This document shows, piece after piece, positions 18,066 to 26,645 of a stretch of DNA of 64,000 bases. Origin of the DNA: JACCWP01 sp963801045. GTDB taxonomy: Bacteria; Actinomycetota; Actinomycetes; Propionibacteriales; Nocardioidaceae. The stretch covers positions 682,001 to 746,000 of the forward strand of contig CAWDDC010000003.1 in NCBI GenBank assembly GCA_963801045.1, written 5' to 3'. Within the stretch, counting starts at the first letter, position 1; each line of letters starts with the position of its first letter. A model generated the notes under the pieces. The model was not told the origin of the DNA and ran no database searches. It saw only the letters and a list, made by a program, of their open reading frames with translations. The translations under genes were made by a program, and so were the position numbers.

Positions 18066-18509
18066 GTGCTGTCCCCGACCGTGCGCGCCGAGCGCGTCGT
18101 GCCCGCCGAGCCACAGGTGGTGTTCGACCTCCTCGCCGACCCGGCGCGGCATCCCGAGCTGGACGGGTCTGGATCGGTACGACGCGCCCTCGACGGCAAC
18201 CCGGAGCGGTTGTCGAAGGGCGCCCGGTTCAGCATGGACATGAAGCTCGGCGTCTCGTACCGGATCAGCAACCTCGTGGTCGAGTTCGACGAGCCGCGGC
18301 AGATCGCCTGGCGGCACTTCGCCGGACACCGGTGGCGCTACACGCTGACACCGGTGGACGGCGGGACGCTGGTGCAGGAGGAGTGGGACCCCTCCCGGGT
18401 GCCGCACCTGTGGCTGTACTTCCGGCTCACCCGCACCCCGGCCCGCAACCAGGCGGGGATGGAGGCGACCCTCGAGCGGCTCGCGGACCTGGTCGCCCCG
18501 CGCGCCTGA
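18066..18509 (+). CDS. SRPBCC (START-like) family protein
   Basis: A 147-residue polyketide-cyclase/START-fold protein with a hydrophobic ligand cavity. Typical features are ERVVPAEPQVVFDLLADPARHPELDGSG at the start, LVVEFDEPRQIAWRHF and LVQEEWDPSR in the middle, and a C-terminal helix GMEATLERLADLV. It may bind or process a hydrophobic small molecule; members also act as toxin-like or lipid carriers, so no ligand is proposed. The GTG start lies 7 bases after CACACT, so it is likely leaderless. Confidence 0.8.
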   Translation: MLSPTVRAERVVPAEPQVVFDLLADPARHPELDGSGSVRRALDGNPERLSKGARFSMDMKLGVSYRISNLVVEFDEPRQIAWRHFAGHRWRYTLTPVDGGTLVQEEWDPSRVPHLWLYFRLTRTPARNQAGMEATLERLADLVAPRA

Positions 18510-18518
18510 GCGAGCCGG

Positions 18519-19010
18519 TCAGACGGCGTCGGACCCGGCGGGCTGCTGCTCGCCCGACGGCTGGTCGTCGCCGTAGCGGAACCGCTTGATGCTGTAGCCG
18601 AGCAGGCCGAGCGCGATGAAGCCGGACACGATGATCGTCACCCCGGTGCCCCAGCCGGAGAACGGGACCTCCGGGCCGAGGATCCACAACTCCGGGATCC
18701 GTGGATCGGTGCACCACCAGACGCCGACGCCGATCACGATGATCGCGCTGACGGTGCTGGCGACGATCCGGGGCCAGGTGGCCACGCCCGTGGCTGCCAC
18801 CTGGAACGCCTTGTCGCGTACGGCGTCGACGCGGCGCTCCGCCCACTCGAACTCCGCCGACAGCACCACCAGGCCCGCGAGGATCATCAAGACCCCCGGT
18901 CCGGGGAGGACCAGGGCAGCGGCACCGGCCGCCAGCAGCACGGCACCGATGAGGGCGACCGCGAGCTTGCGGCCGGGCACGCGACGGGTGGTTCCGGGGA
19001 CCTTGGGCAC
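18519..19010 (-). CDS. PGPGW-type integral membrane protein
   Basis: A 163-residue membrane protein with three or four hydrophobic segments: a first pair around LAVALIGAVLLAAGAAALVLPGPG (the LPGPG motif that names the family) and VLMILAGLVVLSAEF, then IVASTVSAIIVIGVGVWW, then VTIIVSGFIALGLLGYS. The C-terminus is hydrophilic. The family is widespread in actinobacteria and has no established role. It is convergent with the SRPBCC gene. Confidence 0.82.
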   Translation of the reverse strand: MPKVPGTTRRVPGRKLAVALIGAVLLAAGAAALVLPGPGVLMILAGLVVLSAEFEWAERRVDAVRDKAFQVAATGVATWPRIVASTVSAIIVIGVGVWWCTDPRIPELWILGPEVPFSGWGTGVTIIVSGFIALGLLGYSIKRFRYGDDQPSGEQQPAGSDAV

Positions 19011-19041
19011 GTGCCCACGCTACTTGGCCCGATGAAACCGG

Positions 19042-19482
19042 TCAGGACTCGAGCGCGGCGTCCAGCGTGATCGTCGTGCCGGCCAGCGCCTTGCTCACCG
19101 GGCAGGTGCGCTCCGCCTCGGCGGCGAGCTCCTTGAAGCGCGCCTCGTCGGCGCCGTCGACGGTGGCCCGCGTGGTCAGCGTGATGTCGGTGATGGACAG
19201 GCCGGTGTCGTTCTTGGCCAGCCGCACCCGCGCTGTGGTGTGGGCCGTCTTGAGGGTGACGTCGTTTCGGCCGAGGGTGCCGGCGAGGTTCTCCGAGAAG
19301 CAGGTCGTGAGGGCCGCGCCGATGAGCTCCTCGGAGTCGGTCTGGCTGTTGGTCGGCGAGTCGGCGATGCGGGACGGGAAGGACACGTCGAACGTCGCGG
19401 CGCCGGACGAGTCGAGGCTGGTGCGCCCCTTCCCCTCCTGCACGCTGCCTTCCCATGCAGTGCTGGCGTTACGGACGGGCAT
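19042..19482 (-). CDS. OsmC/Ohr-family peroxidase
   Basis: A 146-residue thiol peroxidase of the OsmC subgroup that reduces organic hydroperoxides. Both redox cysteines are visible: the peroxidatic one in ALTTCFSENLAG and the resolving one in ERTCPVSKALAG. The start MPVRNASTAWEGSVQEGKG is typical of OsmC. ATG 19482 follows a good GGAGGT Shine-Dalgarno, so the longer open frame upstream was rejected. It lies 31 bases upstream of the PGPGW gene and could be co-transcribed with it. Confidence 0.92.
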   Translation of the reverse strand: MPVRNASTAWEGSVQEGKGRTSLDSSGAATFDVSFPSRIADSPTNSQTDSEELIGAALTTCFSENLAGTLGRNDVTLKTAHTTARVRLAKNDTGLSITDITLTTRATVDGADEARFKELAAEAERTCPVSKALAGTTITLDAALES

Positions 19483-19570
19483 CAGGAGACCTCCGGGGTG
19501 ATGACGAGGGGACGCTCCCGAACGTACGGGGGACCGCCGGCGTACGCACGCCCGCCCCCGGGTGCCGGGC

Positions 19571-21934
19571 CTACTCGAGCACCGGCTCCAGCGGGGCGCG
19601 CTCGGCGCCCGCACGCTGCTCGCGCACCTGGGCCAGCGCGTCGGTCAGCGACATCGGCCGACCGAGCAGGAAGCCCTGGGCGAAGACGTCGTAGCGCATC
19701 CGGCGCAGCAGGTCGAGCTGCGACTGCCGTTCGACGCCCTCGACCACCACGTCGAGACCCAGTGCCTGCCCCATCAGCAGCATCGAGCGCAACAGCTCGG
19801 CGGACCGCTCACTGGTGTCGATGCCGGCCGCGAACGTCCGGTCGGTCTTGAGGATCTGCACGGGCAGGTGCTGCAGGTAGCCGATCGAGGAGAACCCGAT
19901 ACCGAAGTCGTCGACGGCGAAGCGGACCCCCGCGTCGACCAGGCGGTGCATCGCCTCCAGCGACAGCGAGTCCTCCCGCACCACGTCGCGCTCGGTCACC
20001 TCGAGCACCAGGTCGAGACCGCGCAGCGACTCGCTGGCGGCGCGGACCGTCTCGACGAACGTCGGCGAGCGCAGCTGCTGGGCGGAGATGTTGATCGCCA
20101 TGTCCAGGCCGGCACCGTTGAGGCCGTGCGCCCCGTCGATCGCGTGCGAGTCGCGCGCGACGATCTCGAGCACGTGCTCCCCGAGGGGGACGACGAGACC
20201 GGTCTCCTCGGCGAGCGGCACGAACTGGCTCGGCGAGATGTCCTGGTCCTGGTGCCGCCAGCGGGCCAGCGCCTCCAGGCCGACGATCGCACCGCTGTGC
20301 ACCTCGATCACCGGCTGGTAGACCACGGTCAGGTCACCGGCGTCGACGGCGGCACGCAGCGCCTCCACCATCTCCAGCTTGCGCACCCGCGCCGACCCGA
20401 GCTCGGGCTGGTAGCGGGCGACGCAGTTCTTGCCCTGTGCCTTGGCCTCGTACATCGCGATGTCGGCGCTGCGCAGCACACCCTCACTGGTGTCCGAGCC
20501 GTCGGAGGCCGCGATGCCGATGCTGGTGCTCACGCTGACCAGGTGCCCGTTGACCTCGGCCCGCTCCACGACCGCCGACAGCACGCTCGCACTGACCCGG
20601 TCGACGTCGGCGTCGTCGCGTACGTCCTCGAGCAGGATGGCGAACTCGTCGCCGCCTAGCCGGGCGACGGTGTCGCTGGCGCGCACGCACCCGCGGATCC
20701 GGCCGGCGATCGTCACCAGCACGGCGTCGCCGGCGCTGTGGCCGAACCGGTCGTTGATCTGCTTGAAGCCGTCGAGGTCGCAGAACAGCACGGCGACCCG
20801 ACTGCGGCGACGACGCGCCATCTGCAGCGCGTGCTCCACCCGGTCGAGGAAGACGCTGCGGTTGGCCAGCTGGGTGAGGGTGTCGTGGCGCGCGAGGTAG
20901 GTCATCTCGCGGGTCAGCTTGAGCCGGGACAACGCCTCCGAACCCGCGAGCGCGAGCTGGTCGAGGTGCTCGGCGTCGGAGGCGATGGTGGCCCGGAGCC
21001 GGGACCACTCGGGTGCGACCAGCCACCAGTCGCGGGTGCCGTCGGTGACCCGCGCGCCGACCTCACCGCGTGCGGGGGGCTCGTCGCGCAGCTGCGCCTG
21101 CGGCACCCGGATCAGCTCGCGGGCGCCGGGTTCGAGCCGCCCGAGCACCTCCTCGCTGGTCGCCTGGCCCTGCACGTTGCGGGACACGTCGAACAGCACC
21201 CGCATCCGCCGGGAGCGCTCCCGGTCGCGCATCGTCGACTTGGCCGCCACCAGCAGGGTCGCCAGCGGCACGGCGAGCAGCAGCAGGGCGACCGGTTCGA
21301 GGGTCCGTTCGATCAGCCCGGCCAGGTAGCCCAGCGAGTCAACGGCGACGATGCCGACCATCGACAGCAGCACCCCCGACTCGGCCAGCTGCGGACGCAC
21401 CGGAGCGCCGTGCTCGAGGGCCACCGAGACCTCGGAGATCACGAAGTCGAGCAGGAAGTAGAAGGTGCAGCCGGCCATCACGGCGACGAACTCGCGCAGC
21501 GAGGTCGTCCCCTGCGGCCCGGAGCCCTCGAGCACCTCCATCAGCCACAGCGCCGTGACGCCGGACGTCACCATCACGCCGATGTTGAAGATCCGGGCCG
21601 GCATCCGCCGGCGGGTGACGAACTGCGCGAGCACCGAGCCGGCCGCCCACACGAGCGCCGCTTGGTACGGGTGGTCGAGCGCGGTGCCGAGGAACGCGAG
21701 GACGCAGGAGTCGACGCCGATCTCGATCGCGCCGGCGGGCCGGTCGAGGTGCACCGGATAGCGGGCGAACAGGGCGATCAGCGGCACGCACAGCCAGACC
21801 GCCGGCGGGATGGCCTGGTGCCCGTCGATCGTCGTCCCACCGATCCAGACCGTGCCGACGGTCGCGACCACGGCCACGAGCAGGACGCTCAGGTCAAAGA
21901 CGCGGCTGACCAGCGGCTGGCTGTCTGGTGGCAC
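19571..21934 (-). CDS. Membrane GGDEF-EAL cyclic-di-GMP protein
   Basis: A 787-residue bifunctional candidate. The first 240 residues hold about six to eight membrane helices forming a sensor-like module. A GAF-like linker follows, then a GGDEF domain with RLGGDEFAILLEDV intact, then an EAL domain with EALARW, the DDFGIGFSS motif, the lysine in ILKTDRTF and the EGVE glutamate. Both active sites look complete, so it could make and degrade c-di-GMP. The GTG start has GGGAGGG upstream. It is divergent from the lipid methyltransferase by 185 bases. Confidence 0.92.
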   Translation of the reverse strand: MPPDSQPLVSRVFDLSVLLVAVVATVGTVWIGGTTIDGHQAIPPAVWLCVPLIALFARYPVHLDRPAGAIEIGVDSCVLAFLGTALDHPYQAALVWAAGSVLAQFVTRRRMPARIFNIGVMVTSGVTALWLMEVLEGSGPQGTTSLREFVAVMAGCTFYFLLDFVISEVSVALEHGAPVRPQLAESGVLLSMVGIVAVDSLGYLAGLIERTLEPVALLLLAVPLATLLVAAKSTMRDRERSRRMRVLFDVSRNVQGQATSEEVLGRLEPGARELIRVPQAQLRDEPPARGEVGARVTDGTRDWWLVAPEWSRLRATIASDAEHLDQLALAGSEALSRLKLTREMTYLARHDTLTQLANRSVFLDRVEHALQMARRRRSRVAVLFCDLDGFKQINDRFGHSAGDAVLVTIAGRIRGCVRASDTVARLGGDEFAILLEDVRDDADVDRVSASVLSAVVERAEVNGHLVSVSTSIGIAASDGSDTSEGVLRSADIAMYEAKAQGKNCVARYQPELGSARVRKLEMVEALRAAVDAGDLTVVYQPVIEVHSGAIVGLEALARWRHQDQDISPSQFVPLAEETGLVVPLGEHVLEIVARDSHAIDGAHGLNGAGLDMAINISAQQLRSPTFVETVRAASESLRGLDLVLEVTERDVVREDSLSLEAMHRLVDAGVRFAVDDFGIGFSSIGYLQHLPVQILKTDRTFAAGIDTSERSAELLRSMLLMGQALGLDVVVEGVERQSQLDLLRRMRYDVFAQGFLLGRPMSLTDALAQVREQRAGAERAPLEPVLE

Positions 21935-22119
21935 CGTCCGCCCTCCCTGGTCACCGACGCAGTCACGGCAGGCTGCGGCTGCCCCTCTGTCGAGAGTAGT
22001 TGTGGCGCCACTGGTGTGACACCCGATCGCACCCGCATCAGCCGTTCAGTGCAGCCACGCCCCCCAAAAGGGTCATCTGTACTCGCGCCGGGCGCCGTCG
22101 CGGGCTTGACTGGGCAGCC

Positions 22120-23436
22120 ATGAGCCGACAGGACACCCGGGCGCGACAGCTGGTGCGGCTGACCGAGGAGGCACTCGGCGTCGCGCTCCCGGTGCGGGTA
22201 CGGGCCTGGGACGACAGCGAGGCCGGGGCGGCGGCCGGGCCCGGCACCCCGGTCGTGGTGCTGCGTTCCCGCCGGGCACTGCGGCACCTGGTGTGGAATC
22301 CCGGCGAGCTCGGCCTGGCCCGGGCGTACGTGCGCGGCGACCTGGAGGTCGAGGGGGACCTCGGCCAGGCGCTGGCCCTGGTGTGGGGAGCGGTGCGGCA
22401 GCGGCTGGAGGACGATCCCGGTCGCCGCCCGCTCACCGCCGGGCTGATCGGCCGCGGCCTGGCCACGGCGCTGCGCTCGGGCGCCGTTGGTCCCCCGCCG
22501 CGCCGGCCGGCCACCGAGTCGCGGCTGCGCGGCCGGCTGCACAGCCGGCGCCGCGACGCCGACGCCATCGCGCACCACTACGACCTGTCCAACGACTTCT
22601 ACGCCCTGCTCCTGGACAGCCGGATGGCGTACTCCTGTGCGTTCTGGACCCACGACGACCCCGCGTACACACTCGAGGACGCACAGCACGACAAGCTCGA
22701 GCTGGTGTGCCGCAAGCTCGGCCTCCGCCCCGGCGCCCGGCTGCTCGACGTCGGGTGCGGCTGGGGCTCGCTCGCGCTGCACGCCGCCGAGCACCACGAT
22801 GCCCGGGTGATCGGGGTGACCCTGTCCGGCGAGCAGAAGGCGCTGGTCGACGAGCTGGCGGCCGACCGCGGCCTGTCCGGCCAGGTGGAGATCCGGCGGC
22901 AGCACTTCGCCGACGTGGCCGACGACCCGTCGGTGGGTCACGTCGACGCGATCGCGGCACTGGAGATGGGCGAGCACGTGGGCGACGTCGAGTACGTCGG
23001 GCTCGCGCAGATGCTCCACGACACCGTCCGCCCCGGCGGGCGGGTGCTGGTGCAGCAGATGTCGCGCGGCGACGGCGCGCCCGGCGGCGGACCCTTCGTC
23101 CAGACCTACATCGCGCCGGACATGCACATGAAGTCGATCGCCACCACGATCGGCCTGCTCGCCGACGCGGGACTGGAGATCCGCGACGTGCAGGCGATGC
23201 GCGAGCACTACCCGCGCACCGTCGACGCGTGGGCGCGCGCCCTCGAGGACCGCTGGAACCAGGTCGTCGCACTGGTCGGTGAGGAGACCGCTCGCGTCTG
23301 GCGGCTGTACCTCGCCGGCGGCGCGCTGGCGTTCGCCCAGAACCGGATGGGCGTCGACCAGGTCCTGTGCGTGCGACCGACCGGGGAGGGCGAGAGCCTG
23401 ATGCCGCCGAGTCCGCTTGCCTGGCTCGCGCCATGA
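22120..23436 (+). CDS. Cyclopropane-fatty-acid synthase family methyltransferase
   Basis: A 438-residue CFA/CmaA-type enzyme that adds a one-carbon group from SAM across a double bond of membrane acyl chains. The N-terminal lipid-interacting part (YVRGDLEVEGDL) precedes the catalytic core: YDLSNDFYALLLD, MAYSCAFW, LLDVGCGWGSLALHAAE (SAM site), VTLSGEQK, and ALEMGEHVGDVEY, which is the bicarbonate-site region (Glu). The ATG at 22120 starts the family homology. Its stop overlaps the ATG of the DUF1295 gene, so the two are translationally coupled. Confidence 0.9.
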   Translation: MSRQDTRARQLVRLTEEALGVALPVRVRAWDDSEAGAAAGPGTPVVVLRSRRALRHLVWNPGELGLARAYVRGDLEVEGDLGQALALVWGAVRQRLEDDPGRRPLTAGLIGRGLATALRSGAVGPPPRRPATESRLRGRLHSRRRDADAIAHHYDLSNDFYALLLDSRMAYSCAFWTHDDPAYTLEDAQHDKLELVCRKLGLRPGARLLDVGCGWGSLALHAAEHHDARVIGVTLSGEQKALVDELAADRGLSGQVEIRRQHFADVADDPSVGHVDAIAALEMGEHVGDVEYVGLAQMLHDTVRPGGRVLVQQMSRGDGAPGGGPFVQTYIAPDMHMKSIATTIGLLADAGLEIRDVQAMREHYPRTVDAWARALEDRWNQVVALVGEETARVWRLYLAGGALAFAQNRMGVDQVLCVRPTGEGESLMPPSPLAWLAP

Positions 23437-24260
23437 CCGTCGACGGCGGCGCGCTGCTGGTGTGCCTGGCCGCCTCCGCGGTCGCGGTCGTGCTGGTGAT
23501 GGCGGTGACGTTGGCGGTCGCGTTGCGGCTGCGGCTGCTCCGGGTCGTCGACGTCTCCTGGGGACTGGGCTTCGGCGTGGTCGCCGTCGTGGCGTACGTC
23601 CTGGCGCTCGACTCCGAGGCCGACCCCGTCGCCCGCAGGGTGATCGTCGCACTCGTCCTGCTGTGGAGCGCCCGGCTGGCGCTGCACCTGCTGGCACGCA
23701 ACCGGGGACTGCCGGAGGACCCGCGCTACGCCGAGCTGGTCGAGGACGCGCCGGGCAGCACGGCGGCCGTCGCGGTGCGCAAGGTGTTCCTGCCGCAGGG
23801 CGTGGCGATGTTCGTGGTGTCGCTGCCGATCCAGGTCGGGATGTACGCCACCGACCTGATCGTGCCGCTGGCGGTGGCCGGTGTGGCCGTCTGGGCCGTC
23901 GGGCTGTTCTTCGAGGCCGTCGGCGACCGGCAGCTGGCGCGGTTCAAGGCCGATCCCGCCAACAAGGGCCAGGTGATGGACCGCGGGTTGTGGTCGTGGA
24001 CCCGGCACCCCAACTACTTCGGCGACGCCTGCATCTGGTGGGGCATCTGGCTGGTGGCCGCCTCGTCCTGGTGGGGCCTCGCCACCGTGGTCAGCCCCGC
24101 GCTGATGACATGGACGCTGGTCCGCAACACCGGCAAGGCCACGCTGGAGCGGTCGCTGTCGCGCAGCAAGCCCGGCTACGCCGACTACGTCCGCCGGACC
24201 AGCGGGTTCGTGCCGCTGCCGCCGCGGCGGCCGGCCGCGGGGCCGGACCAGCCCGGATAG
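23433..24260 (+). CDS. DUF1295 membrane protein (steroid 5-alpha-reductase fold)
   Basis: A 275-residue integral membrane protein with six or seven helices. The DUF1295/SRD5A/ICMT superfamily C-terminus is clear: RGLWSWTRHPNYFGDACIWWGIW and NTGKATLERSLSRSKPGYADYVRRTSGFVPLPPR. These proteins bind NADPH or SAM and act on lipid double bonds or isoprenoid cysteines. Its four-base ATGA overlap with the CFA-type gene suggests it acts on the same lipid, for example as a reductase; that is inference. Confidence 0.85.
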   Translation: MTVDGGALLVCLAASAVAVVLVMAVTLAVALRLRLLRVVDVSWGLGFGVVAVVAYVLALDSEADPVARRVIVALVLLWSARLALHLLARNRGLPEDPRYAELVEDAPGSTAAVAVRKVFLPQGVAMFVVSLPIQVGMYATDLIVPLAVAGVAVWAVGLFFEAVGDRQLARFKADPANKGQVMDRGLWSWTRHPNYFGDACIWWGIWLVAASSWWGLATVVSPALMTWTLVRNTGKATLERSLSRSKPGYADYVRRTSGFVPLPPRRPAAGPDQPG

Positions 24261-24294
24261 CAGCCGGTCATCCGCGCGCTGCGCCGGGAGGCAG

Positions 24295-24440
24295 ACCGAT
24301 GTCGAGACAGTGCGGTCGCTCCGACCACCACAACGTCTCGAGATCGGTTCCCTCGCGCCGGGCCAGCCCGACGAATGTCGAGACATTGCGGTCGCCCCGA
24401 CCGCCCAATGTCTCGAGATCGGCGCCTCGCCGGGCCTGCC
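24295..24440. repeat. Two tandem ~75-bp units, each with a long palindrome
   Basis: Unit 1 (24295-24370) and unit 2 (24371-24440) each contain an imperfect palindrome followed by a CTCGC(G)CCGGGCC(A/T)GCC spacer. In unit 2 the stem TCGAGACATTG pairs perfectly with CAATGTCTCGA and encloses CGGTCG-ccc-CGACCG. Unit 1 is the same with a few changes. They fill the gap between two convergent genes. Likely roles are a bidirectional terminator or a REP-like repeat. Confidence 0.75.
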
Positions 24441-24441
24441 G

Positions 24442-25140
24442 CTAGCGGCGCACCAGGACGTGGGCGGCGAGCTCGGGCGCGAGCACGGTCGTCGAGCCGC
24501 CGTCGCCGGTGACCTCGACGCCCTTGTCCACCCCGCGCGCGTGCACGGTGCGGCCCGGAAGGGCACCCACCCGGCGCAGGTCGGCGAGGGTGGCGACGTC
24601 GGTCTGCAGCGGCTCGGAGATGCGGCGTACGTGCGCCTCCAAGGGGTCGTCGCCGGTCGCAGCCACCACGGCCACGTCCAGGCTCTGCAGCCCGGCCAGG
24701 AAGTCCTCGGGGTCGCCGATCTCGCCCAGCTCGGCGAGGCTCGGGATCGGGTTGCCGTAGGGCGACTCGGTGGGGTGCTCCAGCAGCTGCACCAGCCGGC
24801 GCTCGACGTGCTCGGACACCACGTGCTCCCAGCGGCAGGCCTCCTCGTGCACGAACTCGAGGTCGAGGCCGATGACGTCGGTCAGCAGCCGCTCGACCAG
24901 CCGGTGCTTGCGCATCACCCGCGCGGCTGCCAGCCGGCCCTCGGGGGTGAACTCGAGGTGCCGGTCGCCCTCGACGGTGAGCAGCCCGTCGCGCTCCATC
25001 CGGGCCACCGTCTGGCTCACGGTCGGCCCGCTCTGCTGCAGCCGCTCGGCGATCCGGGCCCGCAGCGGCGTGACCCCCTCCTCCTCGAGCTCGAAGACGG
25101 TCTTGAGGTACATCTCGGTGGTGTCGATCAGGGCGCTCAC
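24442..25140 (-). CDS. ideR: IdeR/DtxR-family iron-dependent repressor
   Basis: A 232-residue metal-dependent regulator. The N-terminal winged helix (LIDTTEMYLKTVFELEEEG; SGPTVSQTVARMERDGLL) binds DNA. Metal ligands of both sites are present: Met in TEMYL, His and Glu in KHRLVERLL, and Cys, Glu and His in EEACRWEHVVSEH. A C-terminal SH3-like domain is also present, which separates it from MntR and favours iron. The GTG at 25140 aligns with the family start and sits six bases after CAGAAT, so it is leaderless. An iron box matching this family is at 10221. Confidence 0.9.
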   Translation of the reverse strand: MSALIDTTEMYLKTVFELEEEGVTPLRARIAERLQQSGPTVSQTVARMERDGLLTVEGDRHLEFTPEGRLAAARVMRKHRLVERLLTDVIGLDLEFVHEEACRWEHVVSEHVERRLVQLLEHPTESPYGNPIPSLAELGEIGDPEDFLAGLQSLDVAVVAATGDDPLEAHVRRISEPLQTDVATLADLRRVGALPGRTVHARGVDKGVEVTGDGGSTTVLAPELAAHVLVRR

Positions 25141-25146
25141 ACCCCC

Positions 25147-25152
25147 ATTCTG
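25147..25152 (-). promoter_or_regulatory. -10 hexamer of the iron repressor gene
   Basis: On the minus strand CAGAAT is followed by GGGGGT and the GTG start at 25140. The divergent photolyase gene has the mirror arrangement: GACGAT at 25207-25212, GGGGGT, then GTG. Both genes therefore look leaderless. Confidence 0.55.
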
Positions 25153-25218
25153 TCTCATCCGGCCAACGCGGCGGCCGATCGATCGGCGCCCGGACGCCGC
25201 GGGACCGACGATGGGGGT

Positions 25219-26582
25219 GTGGCGACGACGGTGATGTGGTTCCGGCGCGACCTGCGACTGGCCGACAACCCGGCGCTGCGGCACGCGGTGGACGCCGCCC
25301 GCGCGGCGGACGGCGACGGCGGCGTGGTGCCGCTGTTCGTGCTCGACCCGGCGCTGTGGGGTCCGGCAGGTCCGAGCCGGCGGGCCTACCTGGCGGCCAG
25401 CCTGGCCGACCTCGGTGCCCGCATCGGGGGCTGGCAGCTGCGGCACGGCGACCCGGTCGACGAGGTGGTCGCGGTGGCTCGCGCGGCCGGGGCGTCGCAG
25501 GTGCACATATCAGCCGACTTCGGGCCGTACGGGACCCAGCGGGACCGCGCCACCGAGCAGGCGCTCGCCGAGCACGGCATCGAGCTGGTGCGCACCGGCT
25601 CCCCGTACGCCGTCGCGCCCGGCCGGGTGACGAAGGACGACGGCACGGCGTACGCCGTCTACACCCCCTTCTCCCGGGCCTGGACCGACCACGGCTGGCG
25701 CGAGCCGCTCGGCGCCCCGCGCGGGGTGGAGTGGGAGCGCCCGCTGCGCAGCGTCGACCTGCCCACGGCCGAACCGGCGGACGGGACCTCGCTGCCGCCC
25801 GCCGGGGAGGAGGCGGCGCGGCGCCGGTGGCGGCGCTTCGTCGCCGAGGAGCTGGACGGCTACGACACGGACCGCGACCGTCCCGACCTGGACCGGACGT
25901 CCCGGATGTCGGTGCACCTCAAGTGGGGCGAGATCCACCCGCGCACGATGCTCGCCGACCTGGCCGGGCGGCGCGGCGACGCCGCCCGCACCTACCGCAA
26001 GGAGCTCGCCTGGCGCGAGTTCTACGCCGACGTGCTCTTCCAGCGCCCGGACAGTGCCCGCGGCTACCTGCACCGGCGGTTCGCCGAGATGGAGTACGAC
26101 CCGCCCGGGGAGCGGCTGCAGGCCTGGCGCGAGGGCCGCACCGGCTACCCCATCGTCGACGCGGGCATGCGCCAGCTGCGTACCGAGGGGTGGATGCACA
26201 ACCGGGTCCGGATGATCACGGCGAGCTTCCTGGTCAAGGACCTGCACGTGGAGTGGCAGCACGGCGCCCGGCACTTCCTGCACTGGCTGGTCGACGGCGA
26301 CCTCGCCTCCAACAACCACGGCTGGCAGTGGGTCGCCGGGTCGGGCACCGACGCCGCGCCGTACTTCCGGGTCTTCAACCCATCACCCAGGGCCGGAAGT
26401 TCGACCCCGACGGCGCGTACGTGCGCCGGCACGTCGCGGAGCTGCGTGCGATCGAGGGCCCGGACGTGCACGAGCCGTGGCTGCTCGACGGCGGTCCGCC
26501 CGCCGGCTACCCCCTGCCGATCGTCGACCACAAGGCCGAGCGGGCGGAGGCGCTGGAGCGCTACCAGGCGCTCCCCCGCTGA
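25219..26582 (+). CDS. phr: Deoxyribodipyrimidine photolyase, one frameshift as read
   Basis: Light-dependent enzyme that splits cyclobutane pyrimidine dimers. The N-terminal antenna domain starts VATTVMWFRRDLRLADNPAL. The FAD-binding C-terminal half has WREFYADVLF, EGRTGYPIVDAGMRQL, TEGWMHNRVRMITASFL and WLVDGDLASNNHGWQWVAG. Near 26380 one base is missing (after FRVFNP); the other frame then continues ITQGRKFDPDGAYVRRHV to the normal end YPLPIVDHKAERAEALERY at 26582. About 454 residues when repaired. It is divergent from the iron repressor, with 78 bases between the starts. Confidence 0.88.
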
Positions 26583-26599
26583 CCGCGCGCCGCTGACAC

Positions 26600-26645
26600 G
26601 TTGTCACCGCCTCGTCGACCTGTGGGTGAATGAGACGGTGACAAC
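26600..26645. promoter_or_regulatory. Inverted repeat at the start of the UdgX-like gene
   Basis: GTTGTCACCG (26600-26609) and CGGTGACAAC (26636-26645) are perfect 10-bp complements 26 bases apart. The right arm covers the GTG start codon of the glycosylase. It could be an operator or an RNA hairpin that hides the start. It does not match the actinobacterial LexA box. Confidence 0.5.
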
